Shown in pieces: positions 48,761 through 59,984 of a stretch of DNA of 64,000 nucleotides. Under the pieces are notes generated by a model. The model was not told the origin of the DNA, ran no database searches, and worked only from the letters and a program-made list of their open reading frames with translations. The first letter of the stretch is position 1; every line of letters starts with the position of its first letter. A program made the translations under genes and the position numbers. Origin of the DNA: Amyelois transitella (lineage: Eukaryota > Arthropoda > Insecta > Lepidoptera > Pyralidae); NCBI RefSeq assembly GCF_032362555.1, contig NC_083527.1:1736001-1800000 (forward strand), read 5' to 3'.

Positions 48761-50855
48761 ATGGCTGACGAAGAGTACCGCGTGATCACTAGGATGGAAG
48801 ACATCACGGAGCAAGACGACAAAACGCTGGCGGGCGCGAAAAAAGAAATCAGAAATGAGTTGACAGTTATTATACCAGAAAACCCGTTCCCAGAGATAGA
48901 AGTTGATGCGTACCCGCCTTTAAAATTCTCATGGGTTATACCTAAAAAAATTGCGGCGATGGCCTTTCCTAGGAACAAAGAAAATTTAAAGTTTTTAACT
49001 AATCAGGGTATAACGCATTTAGTCACATTGACAGCGGGTAAGAAACCGCCAGTGGATGATATCCCCAGGTTAAAATGGACAGAGATTCCTATTGAAGAGT
49101 TCGAAATTCCCACCACCGAGCAGATTAAGAAGTTCATTGACGTGTGCAAAAGGGCAGATAAATGTGACGAGGTAAGTGTCTGTGACCCAATTTATGACCA
49201 AAATACGACTGACAATGACCTATATGTAAATATTTAAAAAAATAGTTGAAACTGTATTTCGAAACCGAGCATGTGTTTGATTTCGGATCTTGAACTATAC
49301 TCCGCTCCAAATTTCATAAAACAGCTGTGCTGCGAGGGTGTAACAGTCATTGGTGTCCATATGAAGTGCGTTTTTGTTTTTGTAAAAATAAAGTATTTAT
49401 TCAATGAACACTGTAATACAAAAAATAAAATAAAAAAGTACATAATTAATAAGTATTAGCCCTAAAAAATCTTTTGTATGTTTGTATTGATCGGCTAATC
49501 TACGTTTCGTAGATTGAACCTTAGAATAATTATGTTGAAAAGTATAGATAACTTTCAACGAATTCCTGGCTATTGTGATGATGTTTTGCAATCGCAACAA
49601 TCGCTTTTTGTCGTACAGTCAACCACACATAAACCCTTCATGGAACTCTATGACGCTGTAATAGAGGCAAAATTAGAATTTAGCAACATTTTTTTATTCT
49701 TTTAAAATTCCCACAGCACAAGAGATATGATCCAAATTGTTATGATAAAAATTATTTTTACCCTCGAAAAACAGGTGATGGCCCTCCACTGCCGGCAGGG
49801 GCGCAGCCGCAGCGGCGTCATGCTGGCTTCTTACCTCATACACTTCCACCGGTTCCAGCCAGACCAAGCCATGAACGCGATTCGGATGATTCGCCCTGGT
49901 CAGTATAAAAAAACTCTTTAGCAACCTTAAAAAAATAAAAGAGAAAAAAGACGAATAAGAATACATATAAAGACGCAAAGACTGACATTTTGTTTGTTCT
50001 TTATTTGATCTGCAGTTTATGGTCTTTTCATTACAGTAAATAATACTAAAACTTTTGTTTATTTCAGTCCGAAGTTTTGAAAAGAAAAATTTTTTTTGTT
50101 GATTTCTCGGTCTGTAAATATAAATTGATAATTTCACCATTCTTGTCATCTCCCGTATGGTCTAGTGGCTAGGATACCTGGCTTTCACCCAGGAGGCTCG
50201 GGTTCGATTCCCGGTACGGGAAAAACTTTTTTGTTTTTTTTTTTTGTGATCAGGTTTTGTTTTTTAAATTCACATTGAATTTATTTTCTTTATATCTTAG
50301 CAGAAATCCAAAATGATTTTCACACGCTGGATAAGATAAACAGTCAGATAAACAGATAAATTTAAAGAATTGATTAAGTTTTACAACACATTGTAGGTAC
50401 ATTTAAAAGACATTTTTCAACCACTGATTTACTACTTTACGAGATTTACACATTTCTTAAGACTTTACTAAGGAGGCAGCCCTCTATCACCTACCAAAGG
50501 TCAGCTAGCATAATGTTGATCTGGCGCCAATTCTGAATATTATAAAGAAAAGAAACTTGAAAAGCGAAAGTAATATTGTCTGTATGTCAAATGGTTTACT
50601 CTTCTTTTTTCAGGCTCCCTAGACTTTCCGAAAAACAGATAATTTAAAAGCGAAAGTAAATTTGTCTGTAGATATGTCAAATAGTTTAATCACTCCTTTT
50701 TTTCAGGCTCTCTAGACTTCCCTGAACATGAAGAGGCTGTCGGCAAATACTTCGAGTACCTGACGGAAGATAATCCCGTAAAGTTCGGAGTAAGCGGGGA
50801 CATCATGGAGGAATTCATTGAAAACGCCAAAGAGAGCACAAAAAAAGTGCTATGA
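48761..50855 (+). CDS. DUSP23: DUSP23-like dual-specificity phosphatase A, complete, 3 exons
   Basis: A small cysteine phosphatase of the DUSP23/VHZ type. Exons: 48761-49171, 49775-49898 and 50707-50855; 684 nt, 227 aa. An acidic N-terminal extension of about 50 residues precedes the family core, which begins YPPLKFSWVIPKKIAAMAFP (human DUSP23 begins with NFSWVLPGRLAGLALP). The P-loop HCRQGRSRSG has nucleophile C143 and R149. The loop that normally carries the general acid Asp (IPDF in human) reads EEFEIP here, so Glu113 is at or next to that position. The start at 48761 is chosen because it is the first ATG; the frame open upstream has none. A 93-bp duplication just before exon 3 creates a second acceptor. 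AATAAA overlaps the region directly after the stop (50863). The second gene downstream is its paralogue. The substrate is unknown. Confidence 0.92.
50151..50222 (+). tRNA. tRNA-Glu (anticodon UUC)
   Basis: A complete 72-nt cloverleaf. The acceptor stem TCCCGTA pairs with TACGGGA. The A box is TGGTCTAGTGG and the B box GGTTCGATTCC. The anticodon arm CCTGGC-TTTCACC-CAGG gives UUC. The discriminator base is A. An oligo-T run (TTTTTTG, 50227 on) can end Pol III transcription. It lies in intron 2 of phosphatase A on the same strand. Looks intact rather than SINE-derived. Confidence 0.95.
50548..50706 (+). repeat. 93-bp duplication creating a decoy acceptor before exon 3 of phosphatase A
   Basis: AAAAGCGAAAGTAA, TTGTCTGTA, ATGTCAAAT, then a polypyrimidine tract, CAG and GGCTCCCTAGACTTTCC (50614 on) are repeated as the same series leading into the true exon 3 at 50707. 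The upstream acceptor is intact. If used it would add SLDFPKNR and stop at 50640-50642. Confidence 0.9.
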
Positions 50856-50862
50856 TGTTGAC

Positions 50863-50868
50863 AATAAA
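50863..50868 (+). terminator. Poly(A) signal, phosphatase A
   Basis: AATAAA 8 bases after the stop codon, followed by T-rich sequence. Confidence 0.6.
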
Positions 50869-50869
50869 C

Positions 50870-52495
50870 TTTTTTTATTTACATTTGTTTTTTTTTTCAT
50901 ATTTTCTTTTTATTATTTGTAACTACAATGCCTTAAAAAAACTAAAGGCATCAAACTGATTTCTTTTTGTTATAGCTAATTCTAAATTTGAAATTGGCAT
51001 TAGATTTTTAGTCTATTCTTTTATATTCTAGTTTTAAATTCATGATCATTAAAATTAGATAGCTATGTATCTACTGCGCTGGACGCCCAAAATAATTATT
51101 ATTGCAGCATTTATCCAGCAATCATTATTTTGAAAACTTGGCAAGAGTGTAGCGTGACGTCGCGATCGTCCTTCGATTAGCATTGTTTTACATGTTTAAT
51201 GATCAGTTTACATCAGCTAAACAAATATCAAATTTAATTTGTTAAATACGAACATTATATCTTACATAGGTTAAATTCCATTTACCTATAATTATTTTGG
51301 TAGGTATTTACCACAAGTCAAAAAAAATAAACGCTGTCTTTTTAGAAACGACATTAGTATAGATACTTACCTAGTCCATTTTTTTAAGGTAGGTACATAC
51401 TGAAATAAAATATAGTTTTCAAAGAGACATCAACCTATTGTAGGTATATATTTACTTTAGTACTTACCTAAAGAAATGGAGTTTACATTTTTCAAAACCA
51501 AAATATTTTTTAATAAGAACTGCTTTTGAGGAATGATACATGAATATGTGAGAGACCAAAATGGCTAAATTGACTGTAAACAGATAAATAATCCTAAAAC
51601 CAACTCTTTTACTACGAGTTATCTGTCGCAACACCGGGGTCAAAGTTTCTAACGGCCATCGTGAAGCCCCAATATACAAATTGGCAGAACCAAACACCAA
51701 AATGTCAATACTTGTGCCAAGTGAGCCGCTGGCACTTATCCAGGCACCAAGACCGTGCGTCTGGTAGTGCGGAATCGAAAATAGCACGGCCAGTGGTTCT
51801 CAAATTCAGATGAAACGCGTTTTAAAGGAATTAATTCTGTATGTCTGTCCGAGTCGGTTAAACCAACTCAATCTTAAACGAAGTCGGCGGTATTCTGCAC
51901 GGGCTTTAAGTTTATACAAAATGGCCAAACGACTCCTATTAAGTCATATTTTAAATTGTGTCTGCAAACATTTACTGCACATAGGTAATATTATGTAAGT
52001 ACATAATATTCATTTAAATTCATTGTCAATTTATCATTTACGTCTAGAAAGTTCTAGAGAGAAAGCTAATATTTTGCCACTGAATCTATCACTGATTTAA
52101 TAATAAAGTACTTAGCTAACGATGAATATGAATGATGATAGGTATATGAATAAAAAAAGGGTTCTTTAATAAATATCTGACTTGAAAATCTAGAATGCTA
52201 GTACGCTAGACTGTTGAAAAGAAAGATTAATACAGGGCATTGTCGTGTTTTGTGGGTATGCGTCTATCATAGGTACTTGCTAGTTTGAGAACCGCTATGT
52301 TAAAATTATAATTGCTGTGTATATTTCGGAAGTGACGATATTGCGAGTGAAGTGAATGCCTTATTGTTGATATTTATTTTATTGTTTAAATTGCGCATTT
52401 TAAGGTTTATTATTATGTGTACCTGTACTTATGAGAAGAATTAAATAATCGAGTGCTCATCTTATTATTACCTACCACTTACGTTCTTATTGCAG
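50870..52495. other. Intergenic region between the two phosphatase genes
   Basis: No supported gene. The minus-strand frame at 51464-51787 (107 codons) matches no family I know, and its richer-GC part contains a hairpin-like GTGCC/GGCAC and AAGTG/CACTT arrangement near 51718-51750. It is more likely a repeat fragment. The plus frame at 51810-51998 is also unsupported. Confidence 0.4.
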
Positions 52496-52528
52496 AAACT
52501 GTGATTGGAGTGTTTATCAACATTAAGG
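52496..52528 (+). other. Possible 5' non-coding exon of phosphatase B
   Basis: A CAG acceptor before it and GTAGGT after it frame a 33-nt segment. A further acceptor-like TTTTCAG is at 52670-52675, before the ATG at 52821. Inferred from splice motifs only. Confidence 0.3.
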
Positions 52529-52820
52529 TAGGTTTAATCTGTTTAACGGCAGCTACAAATTAAGTAGGAACATTTTTAAGCTTTTTAATACTTATTAAAG
52601 GTACAATTATAAATAGGTCTTTTATCTAGTTAAAACTAGATAGGTACCAAGTTCATTTTGTTTGTGTATTTTCAGAATTTTATATCGGAGAACAAATTCA
52701 TACAAGATGCTAGGAGCATAAATAATCAAAGGGTGCTAGTAATTTCTACTTATAATTAGAAACCTATCTAGATTTATATCTATATAGAGAATCTTGAAAT
52801 TTTCTATAACCTTGACAAAA

Positions 52821-54632
52821 ATGAGCTTTGTCCAATTAAGAACAAATGTGAAACTTGCGAAACTTTTATACAAATACGCGGATGAGGAAAAATTGGAAGT
52901 AGAAAAGAAAGAGACGCCAGTGCCCGAAAAGAAAGAGTACGAATCATATCCGCCGTACAACTTCTCATGGTTCATCGAAAACAAAATAGCCGCTATGGGG
53001 TGGCCACAAACTGTGGAAAATTTGAACTACATAGCTGATGTTGGAGTGAATCATTTGATTACCCTATCTCCGGAGAGGAGACCGCCGATTTTACAGTGTG
53101 AGAAGAAATTAGGATGGTCTGAGATTAGGGTGAAAGAATTCGGGACGCCAACGCTGAAGCAGATTCTGAAGTTTATAGAGATTTGTGAACGCGCTGAGAT
53201 AAGGGGAGAGGTAAAATAAACCTTAAGAAAAATTTCTACTTAACTTAGTATATACATTTTGCTATAATAATGTAGTTAATAAGTCGACATTCACTCAGCA
53301 TGGTATAATCCACGACAAGTCTTCCGTGGATACCATTTTAATACATATAACTATTCAAACATTCAGAAATTTTTAAAAATCTTTCTACTACATGTGCCTA
53401 TATAATTTTTCATAGCAAAGGTTCGTTAAGATGTTTTATACTTTTTGTAGGAGTACTGTACAGTAATACTTACCCATGTCTTCTGATTTAAGGTGGTAGG
53501 CGTCCACTGCCGCCACGGCCGAGGCCGGACCGGCACCATGTTAGCTTGCTATCTCGTGTACTTCAAGAACATGGCGCCTGAACGAGCAGTCCTCACTGTG
53601 AGGGTTCAGAGACCTGGTAAGTAATTATTATTTTTACGACATCTGAGTGTATTTCTACTCTAAAACGTCGTATTTGCTTATGGAGGAATGACGGTGCAAT
53701 GAAGAGGAACCAGTTGCCCCTCTTGAAAGGGCAGTTAAATTATTCGTAAATATAGTTATTGGGAACAATAAGGCATTGTAGTACTTACCTTCTTTCTCTC
53801 ACTTTCATTTCGGTACTGGATGCTTTATCAAAATACATGAAAGCCAATGTTTGTCTCCGTGAAATCCTTCATGTTATACAGTGGACCGTTGCTTTCATTC
53901 CCCACGGCCTTGTTTTGACAAGGAATCAAAGTTTCGGGGCAGTCAGCTCATAGTACTTACCTCTCACCTTAGAGTATTACATATGTGAGGTCTTGGGCAT
54001 ATCAGACATTTTTGAATTGAGAATGTGGCTGAGATACAAACACAATGACACTTTACACTCATGTCTCCAAATGCGAGAATATACAAAAATGGGTAGTCAC
54101 GATAATATTTTTTTACATTTCTATTCTAAGTTTGGATAGTTGTGAATTTGACGTTGTTGAAGAAAATGCTACAATACTACCGCTTCTTCTGCACTGACAC
54201 TATGGAAGCGGCAGTAAAGTCATTTATTTAACGTCAACCTATGTTGTGAAAGCAAAAGTCAATCTTTAAGTGATATAGAAGTGTCCCATAATAACAAATA
54301 AATGTTTTGAATTTTGAATAATTCCCAATGTAACTCTGTTTTTTTTTCATAATTTTTTTTAATGTTTCCCCACTTTTTGAGGTTCCTGCGAAACCTACGA
54401 GCAAGAGAAAATCGTGTGCCACTACCACGACTGTGTCCGGGGCACCATAACCAAACCGGACTACAGACTGGTGGAGGACAAGCTTTATTTCGACTGCACC
54501 ATGAAACATATGGATTCGGATGACAATTCCGATGAGGAATACCTTAATGAAACAGATGATAAGGTGGAAACGTTACAGTTGACGAAGAAGAAATCAAAAG
54601 CCATGATTATAAATCATAAAATTTATTTTTAA
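52821..54632 (+). CDS. DUSP23: DUSP23-like dual-specificity phosphatase B, complete, 3 exons
   Basis: Tandem paralogue of the preceding phosphatase. Exons: 52821-53210, 53493-53616 and 54382-54632, giving 254 aa. The middle exon is 124 nt in both genes and the intron phases are identical (0 then 1), so they arose by gene duplication. The core YPPYNFSWFIENKIAAMGWP matches the family. The P-loop HCRHGRGRTG has nucleophile C136 and R142, closer to human DUSP23 (HCALGFGRTG) than copy A. The acid-loop position again has Glu (KEFGTP, Glu106). RPGSCETYEQEK closely resembles the human RPGSIETYEQEK. The C-terminus is extended by about 60 residues: an acidic stretch (DSDDNSDEE) and then a lysine-rich end. 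The first ATG in frame is at 52821; an upstream TTG-led extension is not used. Intron 2 contains a family E repeat. Family sure, substrate unknown. Confidence 0.92.
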
Positions 54633-54904
54633 TTTTTATTTTGCAGGTAGTCCTTGTGCAATTGCAAAAATTGTTATTTACACTTAGAATTTTATGCAAC
54701 ACATTTTGTTGACGTTTTTTAAGATATTTATACCTACCTATAACTAATTTATTACTTTTTGTACCATTTGCATGTTTATACTTCTGTCAGTAAAAAGTAA
54801 CAAATTGATTAGATTTTTTATTGCATTTTACAAATAATCAAGTATACAAAATGTTTAAAATAAGAACTTCAGTTAAACATGAGAATGAGAACATTAAATC
54901 CAGA

Positions 54905-55270
54905 CATATAAATGCGAAAGTCTGTTTATTTTGGTTTCACGACAACAATTTAATGTTGAACCGATTATGGTGAAATTTTGTATAAAGACAAACATAGATA
55001 ACTTTTTTCTAAAAATCCCCACAGAAACAGGATTTCAGCTCGGGAGAAGCTGTGGGAAAAGACTAGTTCAGAATATTTTAATCCACAAGTTCGAATCCAT
55101 ACTAATAAAGAGGTAAATGTAGAAGTTTTTTCTTTTTCTTTCTTTCTTAAAAGTGCGTTTGTTTGTCCGTCTTTCACATCAAAACCGCGTAACCGACCTC
55201 AATGAAAATACATATGGTGTGGAAAAGGACATAGAGTACTTTTCGAGTGTACCTCCAGGTGAAAGCTAAT
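54905..55270 (+). repeat. Degenerate retroelement tail-like repeats
   Basis: AAATGCGAAAGTCTGTTT, AACCGATTATGGTGAAATTT and GGAGAAGCTGTGGGAAAAG are phrases common in 3' ends of lepidopteran RTE-type elements. Similar phrases occur at 8040-8232, 14585-14780, 42550-42720 and 62725-62935. No full element is present. Confidence 0.45.
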
Positions 55271-55433
55271 TATTATATATATATGTTCATGAGTCAGAAT
55301 GCTTGTCAAGACTCAAAAGGCCAAATATCGTTACTACAAAGTAACCTGCACCTTCATCCAATTCATTGTGATACAATTGTGGATATTACTGGTAAAACTC
55401 CATCAAGATATTATGAGATATTTATTATGCAAA

Positions 55434-57550
55434 TCACAGCCTCCTAATCTGACATCCTAGAAGGCCCGGCTGCTGCCAAGGCCTGGGTATCACGGTCACA
55501 TTCATAACGTGCTCCTGTCTCCGGATCTTCACGTTGATCCTCTGGCCTATGGAGTGGGAGACCAGCTCGTTCACCTGGTTCATGTCGGCGAAGTTAGCGT
55601 GGTTTATAGAGCCGAATTGCAGGATTTCATCGTCTGTTTTTAGGCCCTGAAAGATAGGGTTACTTATTTTAATAAAACAAGACTAACTTAATACTTAAAA
55701 TGTATGTATAGTTATTTAAAAAATTACTACCCGTGCAAATAGGAAGAGGCCGCCCGCCATCGACCTGGTGGTCAAATATCCAAAAGGACCTCAAGCAAGC
55801 CCAGTTGCCAGAATCGACAACCTAAGACCAAATGGCGCAGAAGAGTGAGGAGACCGCACCCCATATTACGGGACCAGGGATAGAAGAAGCTACCCGTGCA
55901 AAGCCAGAGCGAGATTTAAGAACACTAAGTCTTCTTTGTGCCTTAAGGGTCATAAGGTCATAATATAAAATAGCCTTAGATCTGCAGTCCGTACAAAAAA
56001 TAGCAGTAACACTACGTACAGCAATATCCGCCGGAGACCCATCATGCACCATTCCAACCGTCGCGAATGGTCTCTCAACTTCGTGCCTATGTCCATTGCT
56101 CATGCTCGGAGCATGGCCGTTCCCATTGACCACAGGTGGAGGAGCCGATGGCCCCTCTCCATTGACCCCGATAAGATGCGAATGTACCTCTGCCAGGCCA
56201 CTTTCTATTTTCCTCATAATTTCTTTGTGGTCATTTTGCAAGCCTGTAAATTGATAATAAATAAACCTGGGATTCTTCTTTTGGCAACCTGTGCCTATCT
56301 GAATCTCAATTCCATTATTAAGCCATCTAGCTGAATGCTGTTTTTCAGTCTGTACGAGAACAGTCTCTACCCAATAAGAATAAAGACGTATAAATTGATA
56401 ATCTAATATGAAAAATATATGCCCATCTTATTATCTCATCTCAGTGTAATCAGATTGTATTTTTGAGCTGATTCGCTTCACCTTTTGAGTTTGTCTTCAT
56501 GATATCTTACATTGTGAGAATATGTTTAGCAAAGTTTTAGCAGAAGCCGCCTGTCCGATATTATGAAACCTTGTTGATTGATGATTTTATTCAGAATATG
56601 CCATCCTCACACAACTATGTTTAATTTCGTTAATTTCACAGATAATACTTAACTATTTCTTTTTAATGTAGACAATGTGCATTATCAAGATCTACAATTT
56701 AGATTTAAAAGGTCTATATTTGTAAATTGGTGTCCGGTGAAAAGGCTGCAGATTAGTTTGTTCTGCTGCTTCTTCTACACATGCACTTTGGAAGCAGTAG
56801 TAAATATAATTTAAGTGATATGATGTCAATAAGTCATACCTTGTATCCAATTTTAAAAATCTATTCTATTCTTATATTATAAATAATGTTGAAAAATGAA
56901 TTGGTTAATTTACACTCTGGCCACTAACAAAGAAGTAATTGTTTTAAGAGAAGAAAATGTATGATCATCTTTTGTTAAAATTTTCATAACAATGATTTAA
57001 GACAAATTAAGATAGGCTTATTTTTTATGTTTACGGTTCTTTTTAAGTTTTCTTAATTTTTTACCAACATAAAGTATTTTATTTTTATCCCGGTTAATTA
57101 TTTATACAAAGAGCGACCGTTTGTATTTTTGATTCCTTGTTTGTAATGAATAAATACAAAATCTTCTGGACAGAAAGATAACTCCTGTTCTGGTCGCACG
57201 TGAGCTAGCGGAGTTAGGCTAAACATGTTAGTACTTCAATATTTGTTTTTCAACAATTTATATAAATGTTCTTAACAAAAATTTGTCTCCACAAGAGCCA
57301 AAACATTTTAACCTTGACTAAAATACGTAAATTACTTACAAATTATGCGATGCCTGGCTTGCCGCACTCTGTATACATCTACATCTGCCCTAGGGAAGCC
57401 TTGCCCATCCACCAGGGGCTCCGACATCCCCACATTATTTGTTTCAAGTACCGCGTTACATTCTGCTATTTCCCGCTCTATTCTTTCTTTATCGTCCATG
57501 AGCCTCATAACACGGTCTCTTGCTGGGCCGTCCGCATTGTAGCCAACCAT
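55434..57550 (-). CDS. PSMD9: PSMD9 (26S proteasome assembly chaperone p27), complete, 3 exons
   Basis: PSMD9/p27 (yeast Nas2) escorts the Rpt4-Rpt5 pair during assembly of the proteasome base. Exons on the minus strand: 57550-57340, 56243-56020 and 55646-55434, giving 215 aa (human 223). All phases fit. The N-terminal coiled region contains VGMSEPLVDGQGFPRADVDV, the family hallmark (human [20 protein letters not shown]), then YRVRQARHRIIC joined to LQNDHKEIM across intron 1. Exon 2 ends with a variable linker rich in Gly, Pro, Asn and His, then FATVGMVHDGSPADIA. Exon 3 completes the PDZ-like domain: GLKTDDEILQFGSIN, VTVIPRPW, and the terminal GLLGCQI motif. There is no sign of damage. Intron 2 carries a reverse-transcriptase-like remnant on the other strand. 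Confidence 0.95.
55735..55925 (+). mobile_element. Non-LTR retrotransposon remnant
   Basis: The plus strand reads GRGRPPSTWWSNIQKDLK and then QAQLP before a frame break. The GRP..W...I pattern is typical of the C-terminal end of lepidopteran non-LTR reverse transcriptases. Only this piece is present, in PSMD9 intron 2. Confidence 0.5.
56672..56874 (+). repeat. Interspersed family E copy, PSMD9 intron 1
   Basis: Matches 36375-36590: GACAATGTGCA, AATTTAGATTTAA, GCTTCTTCTACACATGC, CTTTGGAAGC, TGATGTCAATAAGT and AAATCTATTCTATTC in order. Confidence 0.75.
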
Positions 57551-58560
57551 TTTTAGTACTAAATGCAGTTAAAAATCACTAGGTTTTCTGCACGTATTTT
57601 AAATTCTGTGAACTTACAAATCATGCAGTTGCAAATAAACATGCAATTCAATTTGTATCAATCAATGTCAAACAAAAATGATTGATGTCATGTCATCCAA
57701 TGTTGCCATTAATAAAATATTTTTTAATATCAGTTATTATAACGTGATTAAAAAATCAATATCAATATAACGAATATATAAAAAAATCCAATTATATCTA
57801 ACTAAATATATAAAAATGGGACTGACTGACATATTAACACACAACCCATACAGCTGGGTTTAGAGATTTTGTTTGCATGATCTAGAGAGAGGATCTCTCT
57901 GAATACCTAATATTATTACTATACATAATTCTTAGCCAATATAATTTGAAGACATTTGTGCTTTTTGATAGTTCGTAATGTGAAAAACTGTATTTTACTT
58001 TGTTAAGATTTAATTTTTTTTTATTACGATCACATTTATTATCTGGTCAGGTTAGGCATATATATTGTTAGAATACAATTACATAGGTCAATACCTTTGT
58101 CAATATATATATACGAGTATGTTCAAATATGATTGCAACATTTTTTGTGTGTAAATAAATAAAAAATATCTGCAGGAGGAAATGATCTAGTAGTTGCTCT
58201 AGTGGTTTTATTACAATTTGGTATTTATAAAAACGATTCTCTATATTAAATAAATTGAATCCGCTACTGTAGAACTTGAGCTACCAGTAGCCATTTTTAT
58301 TATTATTTGCAAGTTAAAAAGTATAAAGCACACACCTACTTGTTGAACTTTTCGGTTTTTTCTGGAATAAATAAATTGTGATTTCTATTTAGACGCTTTA
58401 AAGGAAAATGTATCGTGAATTCGTGACATATCCATGCACTTTCGCATACAGATGGTGACTAGACGCTAAAAGATAATTTTTGGAGGGTCAAATTTTGTTA
58501 GTCTGTAATACGATAAAGCATAAACACACACAAATAAAACAAAGTCTTTAATATTTGTTA
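57551..58560. other. Intergenic region between PSMD9 and the spectraplakin gene
   Basis: PSMD9 5' flank and the spectraplakin 3' flank. AT-rich, with no exon or clear repeat recognised. Confidence 0.5.
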
Positions 58561-58564
58561 TTCT

Positions 58565-58570
58565 TTATTT
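58565..58570 (-). terminator. Poly(A) signal, spectraplakin gene
   Basis: AATAAA on the minus strand about 1.4 kb past the stop codon at 59985. The long AT-rich stretch between them has no other gene and reads as a long 3'UTR. Confidence 0.45.
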
Positions 58571-59984
58571 ATATTTTGAAATCAATATGAGATTGTAAGA
58601 CTGTGGCTGTTCAGAATAATTATTTTATACAAAACATTGCAAGCTCTTTAGTAAATTTGCTTCGATTTTATATTTAACAAATACAACAATGATTTAAATA
58701 AAAATGACCAGATTAATAGTTTAATAACTCTAATAATAATGAATGGCTTAATAGTTAAGTCAGATTTATAATAAAAAGAAATATAACGTGAGAAACTTGG
58801 TTAACATTATAAATCAAGGAAAGTTACATTTAAAAGCGTTTACTTCTTATGTAGATCTTAGCTTTTATTAAATAAATGTCTTTTGCGACAACATGTACTT
58901 TAGTTAATTCACTTAAAAATAAAAGTCCACTGTGGAATTATACATGAGCATATTTTCGATAAACACAATATACCAGCGACTCTGGCGACAGTCGATGGCA
59001 CGTGTAATTTATCAGCCAAACGATCCCATCACAACAAAATATTGTGCAAATATCAACATATGAATAAATCACATACATAAATGTACAATTCTGATTGAAA
59101 GTATAGAGAAACATCACAACAAAAAAAATTAACACAGAATCTAAAATGAAATCATGATTGTGCATTACAAAAGAAAATATTTATAAATAATGCTATTATC
59201 ACCTTAACAGATTGGAAGTGACTTCTTTCAATATCCTATCATAAAACATAGTCTGGCGATACTATGAGTTAGATACGAGAGTAATTAAAAGCAGTCACTG
59301 ACAATCACCTATCCTCTTAGTTCGTTAACAAAATGGTCCCTAAAGGAAAATATTACAAAAAAAATGTTACAAATCAAACTTTTCCAAGTCTTCGCAAAGA
59401 CAATTTTACGTATAACATACAAAACATACACTAACAATTATGGCAACGTTGACAATAAATAAGAGAAACAGGGGGAATATACACAAAGTTTAGATAAATC
59501 GTTCAAAATTGAACGGAATGGAGAATACTGACAGCACGAAATAAATATAATAGTCAAACGTGCACAATAACGCACGGATAGTAGAAAAAATAAGTATACA
59601 AGGCAACAAGTGCAGACTTTAAGTTTTACTACTATCTATTGTTTTCACTTAAATAAAAAGCCACATTCGCAAATTCGATTTTTTTAAGCTTGGCTTATTT
59701 CGCGAATTGGTTAATTCATTGTTAGTATTATTATTCATATAATATATGGGCACTTGCCTCTATGCTTTGCTAGCTGTTTCGATTAAAACTTTAATTTCCA
59801 AAGGTGATACATTTATAATTTATTTGACTAATAACATGATTACAAATTTGCAAAAAATAGTGATAAATTGAATAAATATCGAAGCGACTAGCATTTCATA
59901 GAAAGGTCGCATCATTATTATAAAATTGTAATTTATTATAATAACGATAAAGAACTTGGCATTTTATTCATATCATAATATCGT

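Noticed and set aside
49514-49705. Plus-strand frame in phosphatase A intron 1
   Set aside because: No similarity to either phosphatase and no acceptor/donor pair in phase with the flanking exons.
51464-51787. 107-codon minus-strand frame between the phosphatase genes
   Set aside because: No recognisable domain; one half is AT-rich low complexity and the other contains hairpin-like repeats. Probably a repeat fragment.
55822-56241. Long minus-strand frame as a single PSMD9 exon through the reverse-transcriptase remnant
   Set aside because: A GTACGT donor at 56018-56019 and an acceptor before 55646 restore the PSMD9 PDZ sequence; the rest of the frame is intron.
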